Assembly: GCA_016699715.1 (NCBI GenBank)
Contig: CP065007.1
Span: 1,922,001 to 1,986,000, forward strand
Source: Candidatus Competibacteraceae bacterium
GTDB taxonomy: Bacteria > Pseudomonadota > Gammaproteobacteria > Competibacterales > Competibacteraceae
DNA length: 64,000 nucleotides
Direction of reading: 5' to 3'
This document shows positions 26,213 to 34,029 of this stretch, piece by piece; position 1 is the stretch's first letter, and each line of letters opens with the position of its first letter. Under the pieces are notes generated by a model. The model had not been told where the DNA came from and ran no database searches. It saw only the letters and a program-made list of their open reading frames with translations. Position numbers and translations under genes: made by a program.

Positions 26213-28003
26213 TTAATAAGTGCGCTTCTTGGGCGGAATGTATTCCACCTCGTCGGTCAGGGTATAAGTGTGTACCGGCCGGTAGTCGATGGTGACCTGA
26301 CCTTTGGGATCCAGCCAAGACAAGGTGTGCTTCATCCAGTTCTCGTCGTCGCGATCCGGATAGTCCTCGCGAGCGTGCGCGCCGCGGCTCTCCGGACGAT
26401 TGATCGCCGATTTGATGGAAACCATCGCACATTGCAGCAGGTTTTCCAGTTCCAGCGTTTCGACCAGATCGGAGTTCCACACCAAACCGCGATCGCTCAC
26501 GCCGATGTGCTCGAAGCCAGCGTACACTTCTTCCAGCAGATTGATGCCCTCGGCCATGGACTCGCCGGTGCGGAATACCGCGGCGTGGTTCTGCATGGTC
26601 CGCTGCATCCGCATCCGCAAGCTGGCGGTCGGGTTTTCACCCTTGGCATGGCGCAGGTGGTCGAAGCGGGTAACGATCCGATCGACGGCGTCTTGCGGCG
26701 TGGCCTTGTGCGGGCTGTTGGGTTGGGTCAGTTCGGCGCAGCGGTCGGCGGCGGCGCGGCCGAACACCACGATGTCGAGCAGTGAGTTGGAACCCAGGCG
26801 GTTGGCGCCATGCACCGACACGCAGGCTGCTTCGCCGATGGCCATCAGGCCGGGAATGATGTGGTCGGGGTTGCCATCCTTGAGGATGACCACCTCGCCG
26901 CGATAATTGGTCGGAATGCCACCCATGTTGTAATGCACGGTCGGCAGCACCGGCGCCGGCTCCTTGGTCACGTCGACCCCGGCAAAAATGTGGGCGGTCT
27001 CGGCGATGCCCGGCAGCCGCTCGTTGATGACATCGGCACCCAAGTGCTCCAGGTGCAGGTGAATGTGATCCTTGTGCTCGCCGACGCCGCGGCCTTCGCG
27101 GATTTCAATCGTCATGGAGCGGCTCACCACGTCGCGGGAGGCCAGATCCTTGGCGTTCGGCGCATAGCGCTCCATAAAGCGCTCGCCCAGCGAGTTGGTC
27201 AGATAGCCACCCTCGCCACGACAACCTTCGGTCATCAGGCAACCGGAACCGTAGATACCGGTCGGGTGGAACTGGGTGAACTCCATGTCCTGCAACGGTA
27301 ACCCGGCGCGGAGCACCATGCCGTTACCGTCGCCGGTGCAGGTGTGGGCGGAGGTCGCCGAGAAGTAGGCACGGCCGTAGCCGCCGGTGGCCAGCACGGT
27401 CTGGTGGGCGCGGAACACATGCAGCGAGCCGTCGGACAGATCCCAGGCCACCACGCCGCGACAGGCGCCTTCGTCGTCCATGATCAGGTCGAGCGCGAAA
27501 TACTCGATGAAGAACTCGGCGTCGTGCCTGAGCGCCTGCTGATACAGGGTGTGCAGAATGGCGTGACCGGTACGGTCGGCGGCGGCGCAGGTGCGCTGGG
27601 CGGTGCCTTCGCCGTAGTTGGTGGTCATGCCCCCGAACGGGCGCTGGTAAATCTTGCCTTCCTCGGTGCGTGAGAACGGCACACCGTAATGTTCGAGCTC
27701 GATGACCGCCGGGACCGCCTCGCGGCACATGTATTCGATGGCGTCCTGGTCGCCGAGCCAGTCGGAACCCTTGACGGTGTCGTACATGTGCCACTGCCAC
27801 AGATCCTGCCCCATGTTGCCGAGCGACGCCGACATGCCGCCCTGGGCGGCCACGGTATGGCTGCGGGTGGGGAACACCTTGGTCAGGCAGGCGGTCTTCA
27901 ATCCTTTCTGCGCCATGCCGAAGGTGGCGCGCAGCCCGGCGCCGCCGGCACCGACCACGACCACATCGTAATTATGATGAACGATTTTGTATGCGTTGGA
28001 CAT
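26213..28003 (-). CDS. sdhA: Succinate dehydrogenase flavoprotein subunit
   Basis: A 596-residue flavoprotein. The FAD motif VVVVGAGGAGLRATFGMA and the covalent-FAD histidine in SHTVAAQGG are present, with active-site Arg/His segments (TEGCRGEGGYL and GDGNGMVLRAG) and C-terminal SRGAHAREDYPDRDDENW. It oxidises succinate to fumarate in the TCA cycle and respiratory complex II. It is flanked by sdhD and sdhB at operon spacing; the dedicated assembly factors sdhE and an SdhAF4-type gene are both encoded in this cluster. Confidence 0.97.
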   Translation of the reverse strand: MSNAYKIVHHNYDVVVVGAGGAGLRATFGMAQKGLKTACLTKVFPTRSHTVAAQGGMSASLGNMGQDLWQWHMYDTVKGSDWLGDQDAIEYMCREAVPAVIELEHYGVPFSRTEEGKIYQRPFGGMTTNYGEGTAQRTCAAADRTGHAILHTLYQQALRHDAEFFIEYFALDLIMDDEGACRGVVAWDLSDGSLHVFRAHQTVLATGGYGRAYFSATSAHTCTGDGNGMVLRAGLPLQDMEFTQFHPTGIYGSGCLMTEGCRGEGGYLTNSLGERFMERYAPNAKDLASRDVVSRSMTIEIREGRGVGEHKDHIHLHLEHLGADVINERLPGIAETAHIFAGVDVTKEPAPVLPTVHYNMGGIPTNYRGEVVILKDGNPDHIIPGLMAIGEAACVSVHGANRLGSNSLLDIVVFGRAAADRCAELTQPNSPHKATPQDAVDRIVTRFDHLRHAKGENPTASLRMRMQRTMQNHAAVFRTGESMAEGINLLEEVYAGFEHIGVSDRGLVWNSDLVETLELENLLQCAMVSIKSAINRPESRGAHAREDYPDRDDENWMKHTLSWLDPKGQVTIDYRPVHTYTLTDEVEYIPPKKRTY

Positions 28004-28029
28004 GAAACCTCAGCCTCCGGTGATGGGCA

Positions 28030-28407
28030 TCAGGCCAGTGCGACTTTGAGCACGGCGACGACGGCGATGATGCCCAGCAGGAACAATACGAATTGCGTGA
28101 CCAGCAGCGCGGTGTATTTGGCCCACTCCGGCTGGACATAATCCTCGTAGATAACCTGCATGCCCAAGCTGGCGTGATAGAACGCCGTAAGGACCAAGGC
28201 AATCATCAGACCAGCGTTGATGGGGTTGCTCAACCAGTGTTGAAACCCTTCATAGTCGGCGTGAGACACCGACAGCAGGGAAAAGGCAAACCACAGCACC
28301 AGCGGCACCAAAGCAACGGAGGTGACACGCTGTAACCACCAGTGGTGGGTACCGTCTTTGGCGGTACCCAGACCGCGAGCGTGGGCAAGCGGGGTACGAA
28401 TGCTCAT
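28030..28407 (-). CDS. sdhD: Succinate dehydrogenase membrane anchor subunit D
   Basis: A 125-residue protein with three transmembrane helices (SVALVPLVLWFAFSLLSV, INAGLMIALVLTAFYHASLG, LLVTQFVLFLLGIIAVVAVL). It has the SdhD pattern HASLGMQVIYEDYV, containing a likely haem/quinone-site His and Asp-Tyr. It anchors SdhAB to the inner membrane and forms the ubiquinone site with SdhC. The start MSIRTPLAHARG has GAGGAG 7 bases upstream; a longer open frame overlaps sdhC and is rejected. Confidence 0.92.
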   Translation of the reverse strand: MSIRTPLAHARGLGTAKDGTHHWWLQRVTSVALVPLVLWFAFSLLSVSHADYEGFQHWLSNPINAGLMIALVLTAFYHASLGMQVIYEDYVQPEWAKYTALLVTQFVLFLLGIIAVVAVLKVALA

Positions 28408-28418
28408 GATGCTTCTCC

Positions 28419-28805
28419 TCAGGGCGCGGCGATCAGCCAGCACAGAAAGGTCAGGATGATGGAGGACCACACCACCCACCAGCCGGATTTGGTGGCGTCT
28501 ACCATCTCGAAACCGTAGCCAGCGTCCCAGAACAGATGGCGGATACCGTTGGCCATGTGATAGAACAGCGCCCAAGTCCACAGGAACAGCAACAGTTGAC
28601 CCAACATCGATCCCAGCACGGCTTGAGCATGTTTGTAAGCCTCGGGGCCGAGCGCGGCGGCGGCCAGCCAGTACACCAGCAGCAGGGTGCCCACCGCCAG
28701 CGCCGTGCCGGTGGCGCGGTGGGTGATGGACAGAATTGAGGTCATTTGCGGTTTGTAATAGGGGCCGATCATAAACGGCGACAGCGGCCTCTTGTCAGCT
28801 AGCAT
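28419..28805 (-). CDS. sdhC: Succinate dehydrogenase cytochrome b556 subunit
   Basis: A 128-residue three-helix membrane protein. It begins MLADKRPLSPFMIGPYYKPQMTSILSITHRATG, with the conserved Ser and Arg of the quinone pocket in SITHR, and carries the haem-ligand region FYHMANGIRHLFWD. It binds haem b with SdhD. The start has AGGAGAG 6-8 bases upstream. It is the first structural gene of the sdhCDAB operon; the 182-base interval upstream separates it from the SdhAF4-type gene and should hold its promoter, though no consensus site stood out. Confidence 0.93.
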   Translation of the reverse strand: MLADKRPLSPFMIGPYYKPQMTSILSITHRATGTALAVGTLLLVYWLAAAALGPEAYKHAQAVLGSMLGQLLLFLWTWALFYHMANGIRHLFWDAGYGFEMVDATKSGWWVVWSSIILTFLCWLIAAP

Positions 28806-28987
28806 TACAGCTCTCCTCGTTAACACGCGGTTAACAATCGTGGCGAAGTAAAAACAACGTTATTGTGCGACGCAATAAACAATAACTAAACCCTGGCCGG
28901 GGTTCCAGAGACATGCTGTGGGATTCACGGGCAGGGTGCATGATCCGGGCGACACGGACGCAGTGCGCCCGCCAAAACGGGGGTTGG

Positions 28988-29158
28988 CTAGAAGTCGATG
29001 CAGCGCCCGGCTTTTTCCCAATCGCCATAGCGCGTGGGTTCGGGGCCTTTGGGGCCGCCGTATTCCTTGGGTTTTCCGGACTTTTCAGCATCCTGCGGTC
29101 GGTCGGAAGTTACGGCTGGCTGCGGTGGCAGCGCCGTCTGTTCATCGTTCTTGTTCAT
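28988..29158 (-). CDS. SdhAF4-type (DUF1674) succinate dehydrogenase assembly factor
   Basis: A 56-residue protein. The first half is disordered and polar; the C-terminus GGPKGPEPTRYGDWEKAG followed by RCIDF-stop is the conserved DUF1674 signature shared with the SDHAF4 family, which binds flavinylated SdhA before it joins SdhB. It begins at an ATG at 29158 (MNKNDEQTALPPQ) and lies 182 bases upstream of sdhC on the same strand. It is shorter than most ORF cut-offs, so it is easily missed. The identification rests on the C-terminal motif plus position. Confidence 0.88.
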   Translation of the reverse strand: MNKNDEQTALPPQPAVTSDRPQDAEKSGKPKEYGGPKGPEPTRYGDWEKAGRCIDF

Positions 29159-29398
29159 GACAGCTCGCTATGGGTTGAGGGATGGCTGCGATCGACCATC
29201 CTAGCCCCACCCGCCAACGGTATCCCTGGTAATCCCAGGAATTGTGCTCTTGCGGCAACGGGGTTATTTTAGTCTATATTTCGTCGGGTTATTATGCCAG
29301 CCACAGCCCTTGAACGCAACGAGTCGGCGACGCGCCGATAGCCGTAACCCGCGAATTATGCTTAAATTAACCAGTTAATAACATTAGGATTCCATTGA

Positions 29399-30454
29399 AT
29401 GAACGCCGAGTGGAGCGCTTTTCTGCAACAGGCCGGCGCCGTGCTGACGGCGGATCGGGCATCGCACTTCGACCGACCGGAATCCGAGTTGCGCGCGGCG
29501 CTGGATGGCAATCTCCGTTGTGACCTGTCGCACTTGGGGTTGATCGCCGTCGCTGGCTCCGACAACGAGCGTTTTCTGCAAGGACAACTCACCTGCGATG
29601 TCCGACAAGCCACATCGGAGCACAGCCTGGTCGGTGCGTTTTGCAGTCCCAAGGGCCGGGCGCTGGCCAGCTTCCGGATGTTCCAGCACGGTGGAGATCT
29701 TTATCTGGAACTGCCCAGGGAACTGTTGGAATCCACTTTGGCGCGTTTGCGCAGGTATCTGCTGCGAGCCAAGGCCACGTTGACAGACGCCAGCGACGCG
29801 CAGGTTGGAATCGGCGTCGCCGGACCGAACGCCGCCACCCGGCTCACCGAGATTCTGGGTGGGGTGCCAGCGGCGGTGAACGAAGTCGTTCAAGTCGTCG
29901 CTTCGGAATCGACGGGCATCACCTTGATCCGTCTACCCGGCCCAACGCCCCGTTTCGAACTGCATGGAGCGATGCGGGAAATACAAACCGTGTGGGAGGC
30001 GCTGGGAACCGCGTTCACACCGGTGGGAGCGGAACCGTGGCGGTTGCTGGATATCCTGGCCGGCATTCCAACGATCTATCCGGAAACCGTGGAAACGTTT
30101 GTGCCACAGATGCTCAACCTGCAATTGCTAGAGGGGATCAGCTTTCAGAAGGGCTGCTACACCGGGCAGGAAGTGGTCGCGCGCACTCACTATCTCGGCA
30201 AACTGAAACGGCGAATGTATTTGGCGCGGGTGGACAACCCAAGCCCGCCCCGGCCCGGCGATCCCTTGTTCTCTCCACAGACCGATGTCAGCCAGAGCGC
30301 CGGCCGACTGGTCGATGCCGCCAGACACCCGGATGGGGGCTATGCGGTGCTGGCGGCGGCGCTGATCGAATGCGCCGAGCATGGCGTGCTGCAACTGGGT
30401 GATGCCAACGGGCCGATGCTGCGCTTGGAGCGACTGCCTTACCCCTTCGAGTAA
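29399..30454 (+). CDS. ygfZ: Folate-binding protein YgfZ
   Basis: A 351-residue GcvT-like protein. The defining YgfZ motif KGCYTGQEVVAR, with its essential Cys, lies about residue 250. YgfZ uses folate in the repair or maturation of iron-sulfur enzymes and affects tRNA modification enzymes such as MiaB. The start ATG has only a weak SD. The gene is divergent from the SDH assembly cluster across a 240-base gap (29159-29398), which contains a small CCTGG/CCAGG inverted repeat at 29225-29239 but no other gene. Its location beside an iron-sulfur enzyme operon and sdhE is sensible. Confidence 0.93.
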   Translation: MNAEWSAFLQQAGAVLTADRASHFDRPESELRAALDGNLRCDLSHLGLIAVAGSDNERFLQGQLTCDVRQATSEHSLVGAFCSPKGRALASFRMFQHGGDLYLELPRELLESTLARLRRYLLRAKATLTDASDAQVGIGVAGPNAATRLTEILGGVPAAVNEVVQVVASESTGITLIRLPGPTPRFELHGAMREIQTVWEALGTAFTPVGAEPWRLLDILAGIPTIYPETVETFVPQMLNLQLLEGISFQKGCYTGQEVVARTHYLGKLKRRMYLARVDNPSPPRPGDPLFSPQTDVSQSAGRLVDAARHPDGGYAVLAAALIECAEHGVLQLGDANGPMLRLERLPYPFE

Positions 30455-30526
30455 TCGACGCAAAGTCGCCGCCGGGGCCTCTAAAATCGGATACATGGAA
30501 ACCGCCAGCCACGAGTTCGGAACCGT

Positions 30527-31165
30527 TCAATCCTCGGCCGGACTCCAACCCCCCATATCCTGCCAACGGTTGACGATCCGGCAGAACAGTTCGGCCGTGC
30601 GCTCGGCGTCGTAAATGGCCGAATGTGCCTCGCGCTCATTCCAGGGAATGCCCGCCGCCCGCAATGCCCGAGCCAGCACCGTCTGCCCGTAGGCCAGACC
30701 CGCCAGTGATACCGTATCGAAGCTGCTGAAGGGATGGAAAGGGTTGCGCTTGATCCGGGCACGCGCCGCCGCCGCGTTCAGGAACGCCAGATCGAAGAAG
30801 GCATTGTGGCCGACCAGAACGGCGCGGGTGCAGCCGGTTTCTCGAACTTCCCGCCGTACCTCCCGAAAGATCGCATCCAGCGCCTCGCTTTCCGGCACCG
30901 CGAAGCGGAAGGGATGGTCGGGATCGATGCCGTTCACCGCCATCGAGGCCGGGTCCAACCGTGCGCCGGGAAACGGCTGCACATGATGGGCCAACGTTCC
31001 GACCGGGCGCAGATAACCCTGCCAGTCCATGCGTACCATCACGGCGGCGATTTCCAGCAGGGCATCGGTCTGAGCGTTGATGCCGCCGGTCTCGACATCC
31101 ACGATCACCGGCAAAAAACCTCGAAACCGGCCGGCGATGAGGGGATTGGGAGTAGGTTCGTTCAT
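30527..31165 (-). CDS. rnt: Ribonuclease T
   Basis: A 212-residue DEDDh exonuclease. The catalytic residues are in FLPVIVDVETGG (Asp, Glu), GHNAFFDLAFL (Asp) and EAHSAIYDAERTAELF (His, Asp), as in RNase T. It trims 3' ends of tRNA and other structured RNAs and acts on single-stranded DNA. The start is placed at MNEPTPNPLI; 15 further open codons upstream look unlike the family. It is followed closely by moaE on the same strand (50 bases), though functional linkage is not expected. Confidence 0.92.
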   Translation of the reverse strand: MNEPTPNPLIAGRFRGFLPVIVDVETGGINAQTDALLEIAAVMVRMDWQGYLRPVGTLAHHVQPFPGARLDPASMAVNGIDPDHPFRFAVPESEALDAIFREVRREVRETGCTRAVLVGHNAFFDLAFLNAAAARARIKRNPFHPFSSFDTVSLAGLAYGQTVLARALRAAGIPWNEREAHSAIYDAERTAELFCRIVNRWQDMGGWSPAED

Positions 31166-31215
31166 TGCGGCAGCATAGCGGATCGCCGGCGGCGGTGCAT
31201 CCGTGTCCAACCGGC

Positions 31216-31653
31216 TCAGCCCGGCGTGTTATGTTCCACCCAGCGCGATCCGGTGGCGGTGGTCTCGCGTTTCCAAAAAGGCGCCTTCGACTTCAGTTCC
31301 TCCATGATGGACCGGCAAGCCGAAAAAGCCGCGGCCCGATGTTCCGCCCAGACCGCCACCAGCACGATGGGATCGCTGGATCGCAATTCACCGACCCGGT
31401 GTACCACCAACACTTCCAGCAACGGCCATTCCCGGCTGGCGGTTTCAACGATGCGCCGAAGATATTTTTCGGTCATGCCCGGATAGTATTCCAACACCAT
31501 GCCCTGTACTGCTTCCCCATCGTTGAAATCACGCATCGTGCCGATGAAAATCGCCGTCGCGCCACATCGGCCCGCCAACCCGGCCGACATGCGCTGATGA
31601 CGTTCCAGTTCCATCAGGGGCTCAAAAGATGTTTCCCGCAATTCGACCCGCAT
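31216..31653 (-). CDS. moaE: Molybdopterin synthase catalytic subunit
   Basis: A 145-residue MoaE. The conserved GATAIFIGTMRDFNDG and the catalytic Lys region ELKSKAPFWKRE are present, along with HRVGEL and the Arg-rich pocket AVWAEHRAAAF. It transfers sulfur from MoaD thiocarboxylate to precursor Z to make molybdopterin. moaD lies directly upstream with a 3-base gap, so the two subunits of the synthase are encoded together. No other moa genes are in this window. Confidence 0.95.
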   Translation of the reverse strand: MRVELRETSFEPLMELERHQRMSAGLAGRCGATAIFIGTMRDFNDGEAVQGMVLEYYPGMTEKYLRRIVETASREWPLLEVLVVHRVGELRSSDPIVLVAVWAEHRAAAFSACRSIMEELKSKAPFWKRETTATGSRWVEHNTPG

Positions 31654-31656
31654 GCC

Positions 31657-31890
31657 CTACCCTCCGGTCACTGGCGGAAAGAACGCCACCTCGTCGCCAT
31701 CACGCACCTCGTGTTCCAATCCGGCATATTCCGTGTTCACCGCCGCCAAGGCATTCGGCGGCAACGGCATCTCCCGATGCAGCGCCGCCCAAACCCCGGC
31801 GACCGTCAAGCCGTCGGCGGCATCCAAGCGATCCTCGGCGCGACCCACGCGGTCACCCAGGCTGGCAAAGTATCTAACATGAACGGACAT
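31657..31890 (-). CDS. moaD: Molybdopterin synthase sulfur carrier subunit
   Basis: A 77-residue ubiquitin-like protein ending in FFPPVTGG, the C-terminal Gly-Gly that is adenylated and thiocarboxylated. It begins MSVHVRYFASLGDRVG. The arrangement immediately upstream of moaE is classical. It is MoaE's partner in the heterotetrameric synthase. The length is normal for MoaD. Confidence 0.95.
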   Translation of the reverse strand: MSVHVRYFASLGDRVGRAEDRLDAADGLTVAGVWAALHREMPLPPNALAAVNTEYAGLEHEVRDGDEVAFFPPVTGG

Positions 31891-31920
31891 ACGCTTGCCT
31901 CCTTAGCAATGATCATTGGA

Positions 31921-32445
31921 TCACCCCGATCCATCCCGCCGCAACCGCCAGCGAGGGCGTTCGTCAAGATCGATCAAGCCGTGTTGCAGCAGCCACCCGC
32001 GAGCATCCTCGGCGTCCCGTTCGAACCAGGCGCGAGCCGAACCCAGGCGGAAAGAATAACCCCAGGCATCCATATCGGCGAACATTCGCAATCGCCCAGC
32101 CCCTGGCAGCTCGTCCGCCAACAGGATTTGCAGATAGCAAACCCCATTTTCCTCAATACAGTCGCCGCTGGCATCGGTATGCAATCGCGCTCGGCGGTCG
32201 GCATCCATGCAGATGTAGTGACAAGCTTCGTGCAGAGCGGAATGCACCGGCGTGTCATCGCGCACGAACAGACAATCACCGACCAACCCTGCTTCCGAAT
32301 CGCCCCAATAGCTGCCGGGAATCTCGCGCTTGGACGGGACCTGCTCCACACACAATCCATAGCGCCCCAGCAGCGCCATCAACGTTTCCATCCGCTCGCA
32401 TCCCAACTCGGCGCAGGTCAACACCGCCATGATTAATCGCGACAC
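31921..32445 (-). CDS. Uncharacterised protein with HExxH zinc-site motif
   Basis: A 174-residue protein I do not recognise. The most informative feature is a metallopeptidase-like HExxH (SALHEACHYICMD), about residue 87, with Asp residues close behind that could be further ligands. A Trp/Tyr-rich beta region follows, ending in WLLQHGLIDLDERPRW. No signal peptide or membrane helix is evident, so it is probably cytosolic. The GTG at 32445 is preferred since GGAGAGG lies about 5 bases upstream; ATG at 32430 and TTG at 32478 are alternatives. It sits 30 bases before moaD on the same strand and is divergent from metK, so it could be cotranscribed with moaD-moaE. Confidence 0.55.
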   Translation of the reverse strand: MSRLIMAVLTCAELGCERMETLMALLGRYGLCVEQVPSKREIPGSYWGDSEAGLVGDCLFVRDDTPVHSALHEACHYICMDADRRARLHTDASGDCIEENGVCYLQILLADELPGAGRLRMFADMDAWGYSFRLGSARAWFERDAEDARGWLLQHGLIDLDERPRWRLRRDGSG

Positions 32446-32590
32446 ATCCTCTCCACTCCGCAACTTCGTCCGTTGCAACCAACTTGCGGGACAACAGTCG
32501 ATATGTGACTTGGAACTGTTGCCACGATGTTATCAGCCCTCAATCATCAAATAACAAAATCGCATAAGAAATTAGAATGAAAATGCAGCA

Positions 32591-32647
32591 TTTTCCGGTT
32601 AGACTTGCGGTTTTCCGGTAATTGTCCGCCATTTCGGCGAACGAAAT
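32591..32647 (+). promoter_or_regulatory. Paired repeats in the metK upstream region
   Basis: In the 250-base AT-rich interval before metK there is a direct repeat TTTTCCGGT at 32591-32599 and 32611-32619, exactly 20 bases apart, followed by an inverted repeat ATTTCG-N5-CGAAAT at 32631-32647. Two-turn spacing suggests a protein operator. I see no recognisable SAM riboswitch here. Whether the repeats control metK or the divergent HExxH gene is unknown. Confidence 0.4.
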
Positions 32648-32695
32648 AATGAAATTCTGCTTGTTGCCGCCCTTGTTTGAAGGATACGTTATCTC

Positions 32696-33856
32696 ATGAG
32701 CCGAACTCATCTATTCACCTCCGAATCCGTCTCCGAAGGACATCCGGACAAAATCGCCGACCAGATTTCCGACGCCGTGCTCGACGCCATCCTCGCCGAG
32801 GATCCCAAGGCCCGCGTCGCCTGCGAAACCCTGATCAAGACCGGCGTGGTCGTGCTGGCCGGCGAAATCACCACGTCAGCCTGGGTGGATTTCGATCGGA
32901 TCGTACGTGACACCGTCGTCGATATCGGTTACGACAACTCCAATGTTGGCTTCGACGGCGCGACCTGCGCGGTGCTGTCCTGCATCGGCAAACAGTCGGT
33001 CGATATTGCCCAGGGCGTGGACCGTAAAAGTCCAGAGGAACAAGGCGCTGGCGATCAGGGTTTGATGTTCGGCTATGCCTGCAACGAAACCGATGTGCTG
33101 ATGCCCGCACCGATCACTTACGCTCATCGCCTGGTGCAGCGGCAGGCGGAGATGCGCAAGCGTGGCGTACTATCCTGGTTGCGACCCGACGCCAAAAGCC
33201 AGATCACTTTCCGCTATCAAGGCAACGACGTGGTGGGCATCGAAGCGGTGGTGCTCTCCACCCAACACGATGCGGATATCAGCCACAACCTGCTGCGCGA
33301 GGCGGTAATGGAAAATATCATCCTGCCGGTGCTGCCGGCCGAGTGGCTGGACAAGCATACCCAGTACCACATCAACCCGACCGGTAGCTTCGTGATCGGC
33401 GGGCCAGTGGGCGACTGCGGGCTGACCGGGCGCAAGATCATCGTCGACACCTACGGCGGCTCGGCGCATCACGGCGGTGGCGCCTTTTCCGGCAAGGACC
33501 CGTCCAAGGTCGACCGTTCCGCCGCCTACGCGGGTCGTTACGTCGCCAAGAACATCGTCGCCGCCGGCTTGGCCGACAAATGCGAGATCCAGGTGTCCTA
33601 CGCCATCGGCGTGGCCGAACCGACTTCGATCAGCATCAACACCTTCGGCACCGGCAAGATCGACGAAGACCGGCTGGTCGACATCGTGCGCGGCCACTTC
33701 GACCTGCGCCCCTACGGCCTGGTGAAGATGCTCGACCTGATCCGGCCGATTTTCCGCAAGACCGCCGCCTACGGCCACTTCGGCCGCGAAGAGCCGGAAT
33801 TCACCTGGGAACGCACCGACAAGGCCGAGGCGCTGCGGGACGCGGCGGGCCTGTAA
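32696..33856 (+). CDS. metK: S-adenosylmethionine synthase
   Basis: A 386-residue MetK starting MSRTHLFTSESVSEGHPDKIADQ. Signatures include GAGDQGLMFGYACNET and the P-loop-like GGGAFSGKDPSKVDRSAAY. It makes SAM from methionine and ATP in the cytoplasm. It is followed after 173 bases by ahcY behind a SAH riboswitch, and then metF, so the synthesis, hydrolysis and methyl-recycling enzymes are neighbours. The start ATG is the family-standard one with GAAGGA upstream. Confidence 0.97.
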   Translation: MSRTHLFTSESVSEGHPDKIADQISDAVLDAILAEDPKARVACETLIKTGVVVLAGEITTSAWVDFDRIVRDTVVDIGYDNSNVGFDGATCAVLSCIGKQSVDIAQGVDRKSPEEQGAGDQGLMFGYACNETDVLMPAPITYAHRLVQRQAEMRKRGVLSWLRPDAKSQITFRYQGNDVVGIEAVVLSTQHDADISHNLLREAVMENIILPVLPAEWLDKHTQYHINPTGSFVIGGPVGDCGLTGRKIIVDTYGGSAHHGGGAFSGKDPSKVDRSAAYAGRYVAKNIVAAGLADKCEIQVSYAIGVAEPTSISINTFGTGKIDEDRLVDIVRGHFDLRPYGLVKMLDLIRPIFRKTAAYGHFGREEPEFTWERTDKAEALRDAAGL

Positions 33857-33929
33857 ACCCGGTCACGGGCGTGGCGCTTTCAGCCAGCGGTACCGGCTCG
33901 CTCGATCTCTGACTTCAAGTTTTTCTCGC

Positions 33930-33978
33930 CTCCCGCCGAGGGGCGCTGCAGCGGTTTTTACCGTCAGGCTCGGCGTGG
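33930..33978 (+). ncRNA. S-adenosylhomocysteine (SAH) riboswitch upstream of ahcY
   Basis: The closing stem CGCCGAG (33934-33940) pairs perfectly with CTCGGCG (33969-33975). Between them is the conserved core GGGGCGCTGCAGCGG and a short stem (CGG with CCG, loop of about six bases) leading into TCAGG before the closing arm. This matches the known SAH-element consensus (GnGCGCTGCA, then CAGGCTCGG), and the class is known upstream of ahcY in beta- and gammaproteobacteria. The element lies about 55 bases before the ahcY start; a small TGGCTT/AAGCCA hairpin (33981-33996) follows. SAH binding should increase AhcY synthesis. Confidence 0.88.
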
Positions 33979-34029
33979 GATGGCTTTCAAAAGCCAACGG
34001 CGCCCGTTCAATCGTATGGAGTGTACGTT

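Noticed and set aside
32446..32695. SAM riboswitch before metK
   Set aside because: No SAM-I, SAM-II or SAM-IV-like conserved core; only repeats consistent with protein operators.
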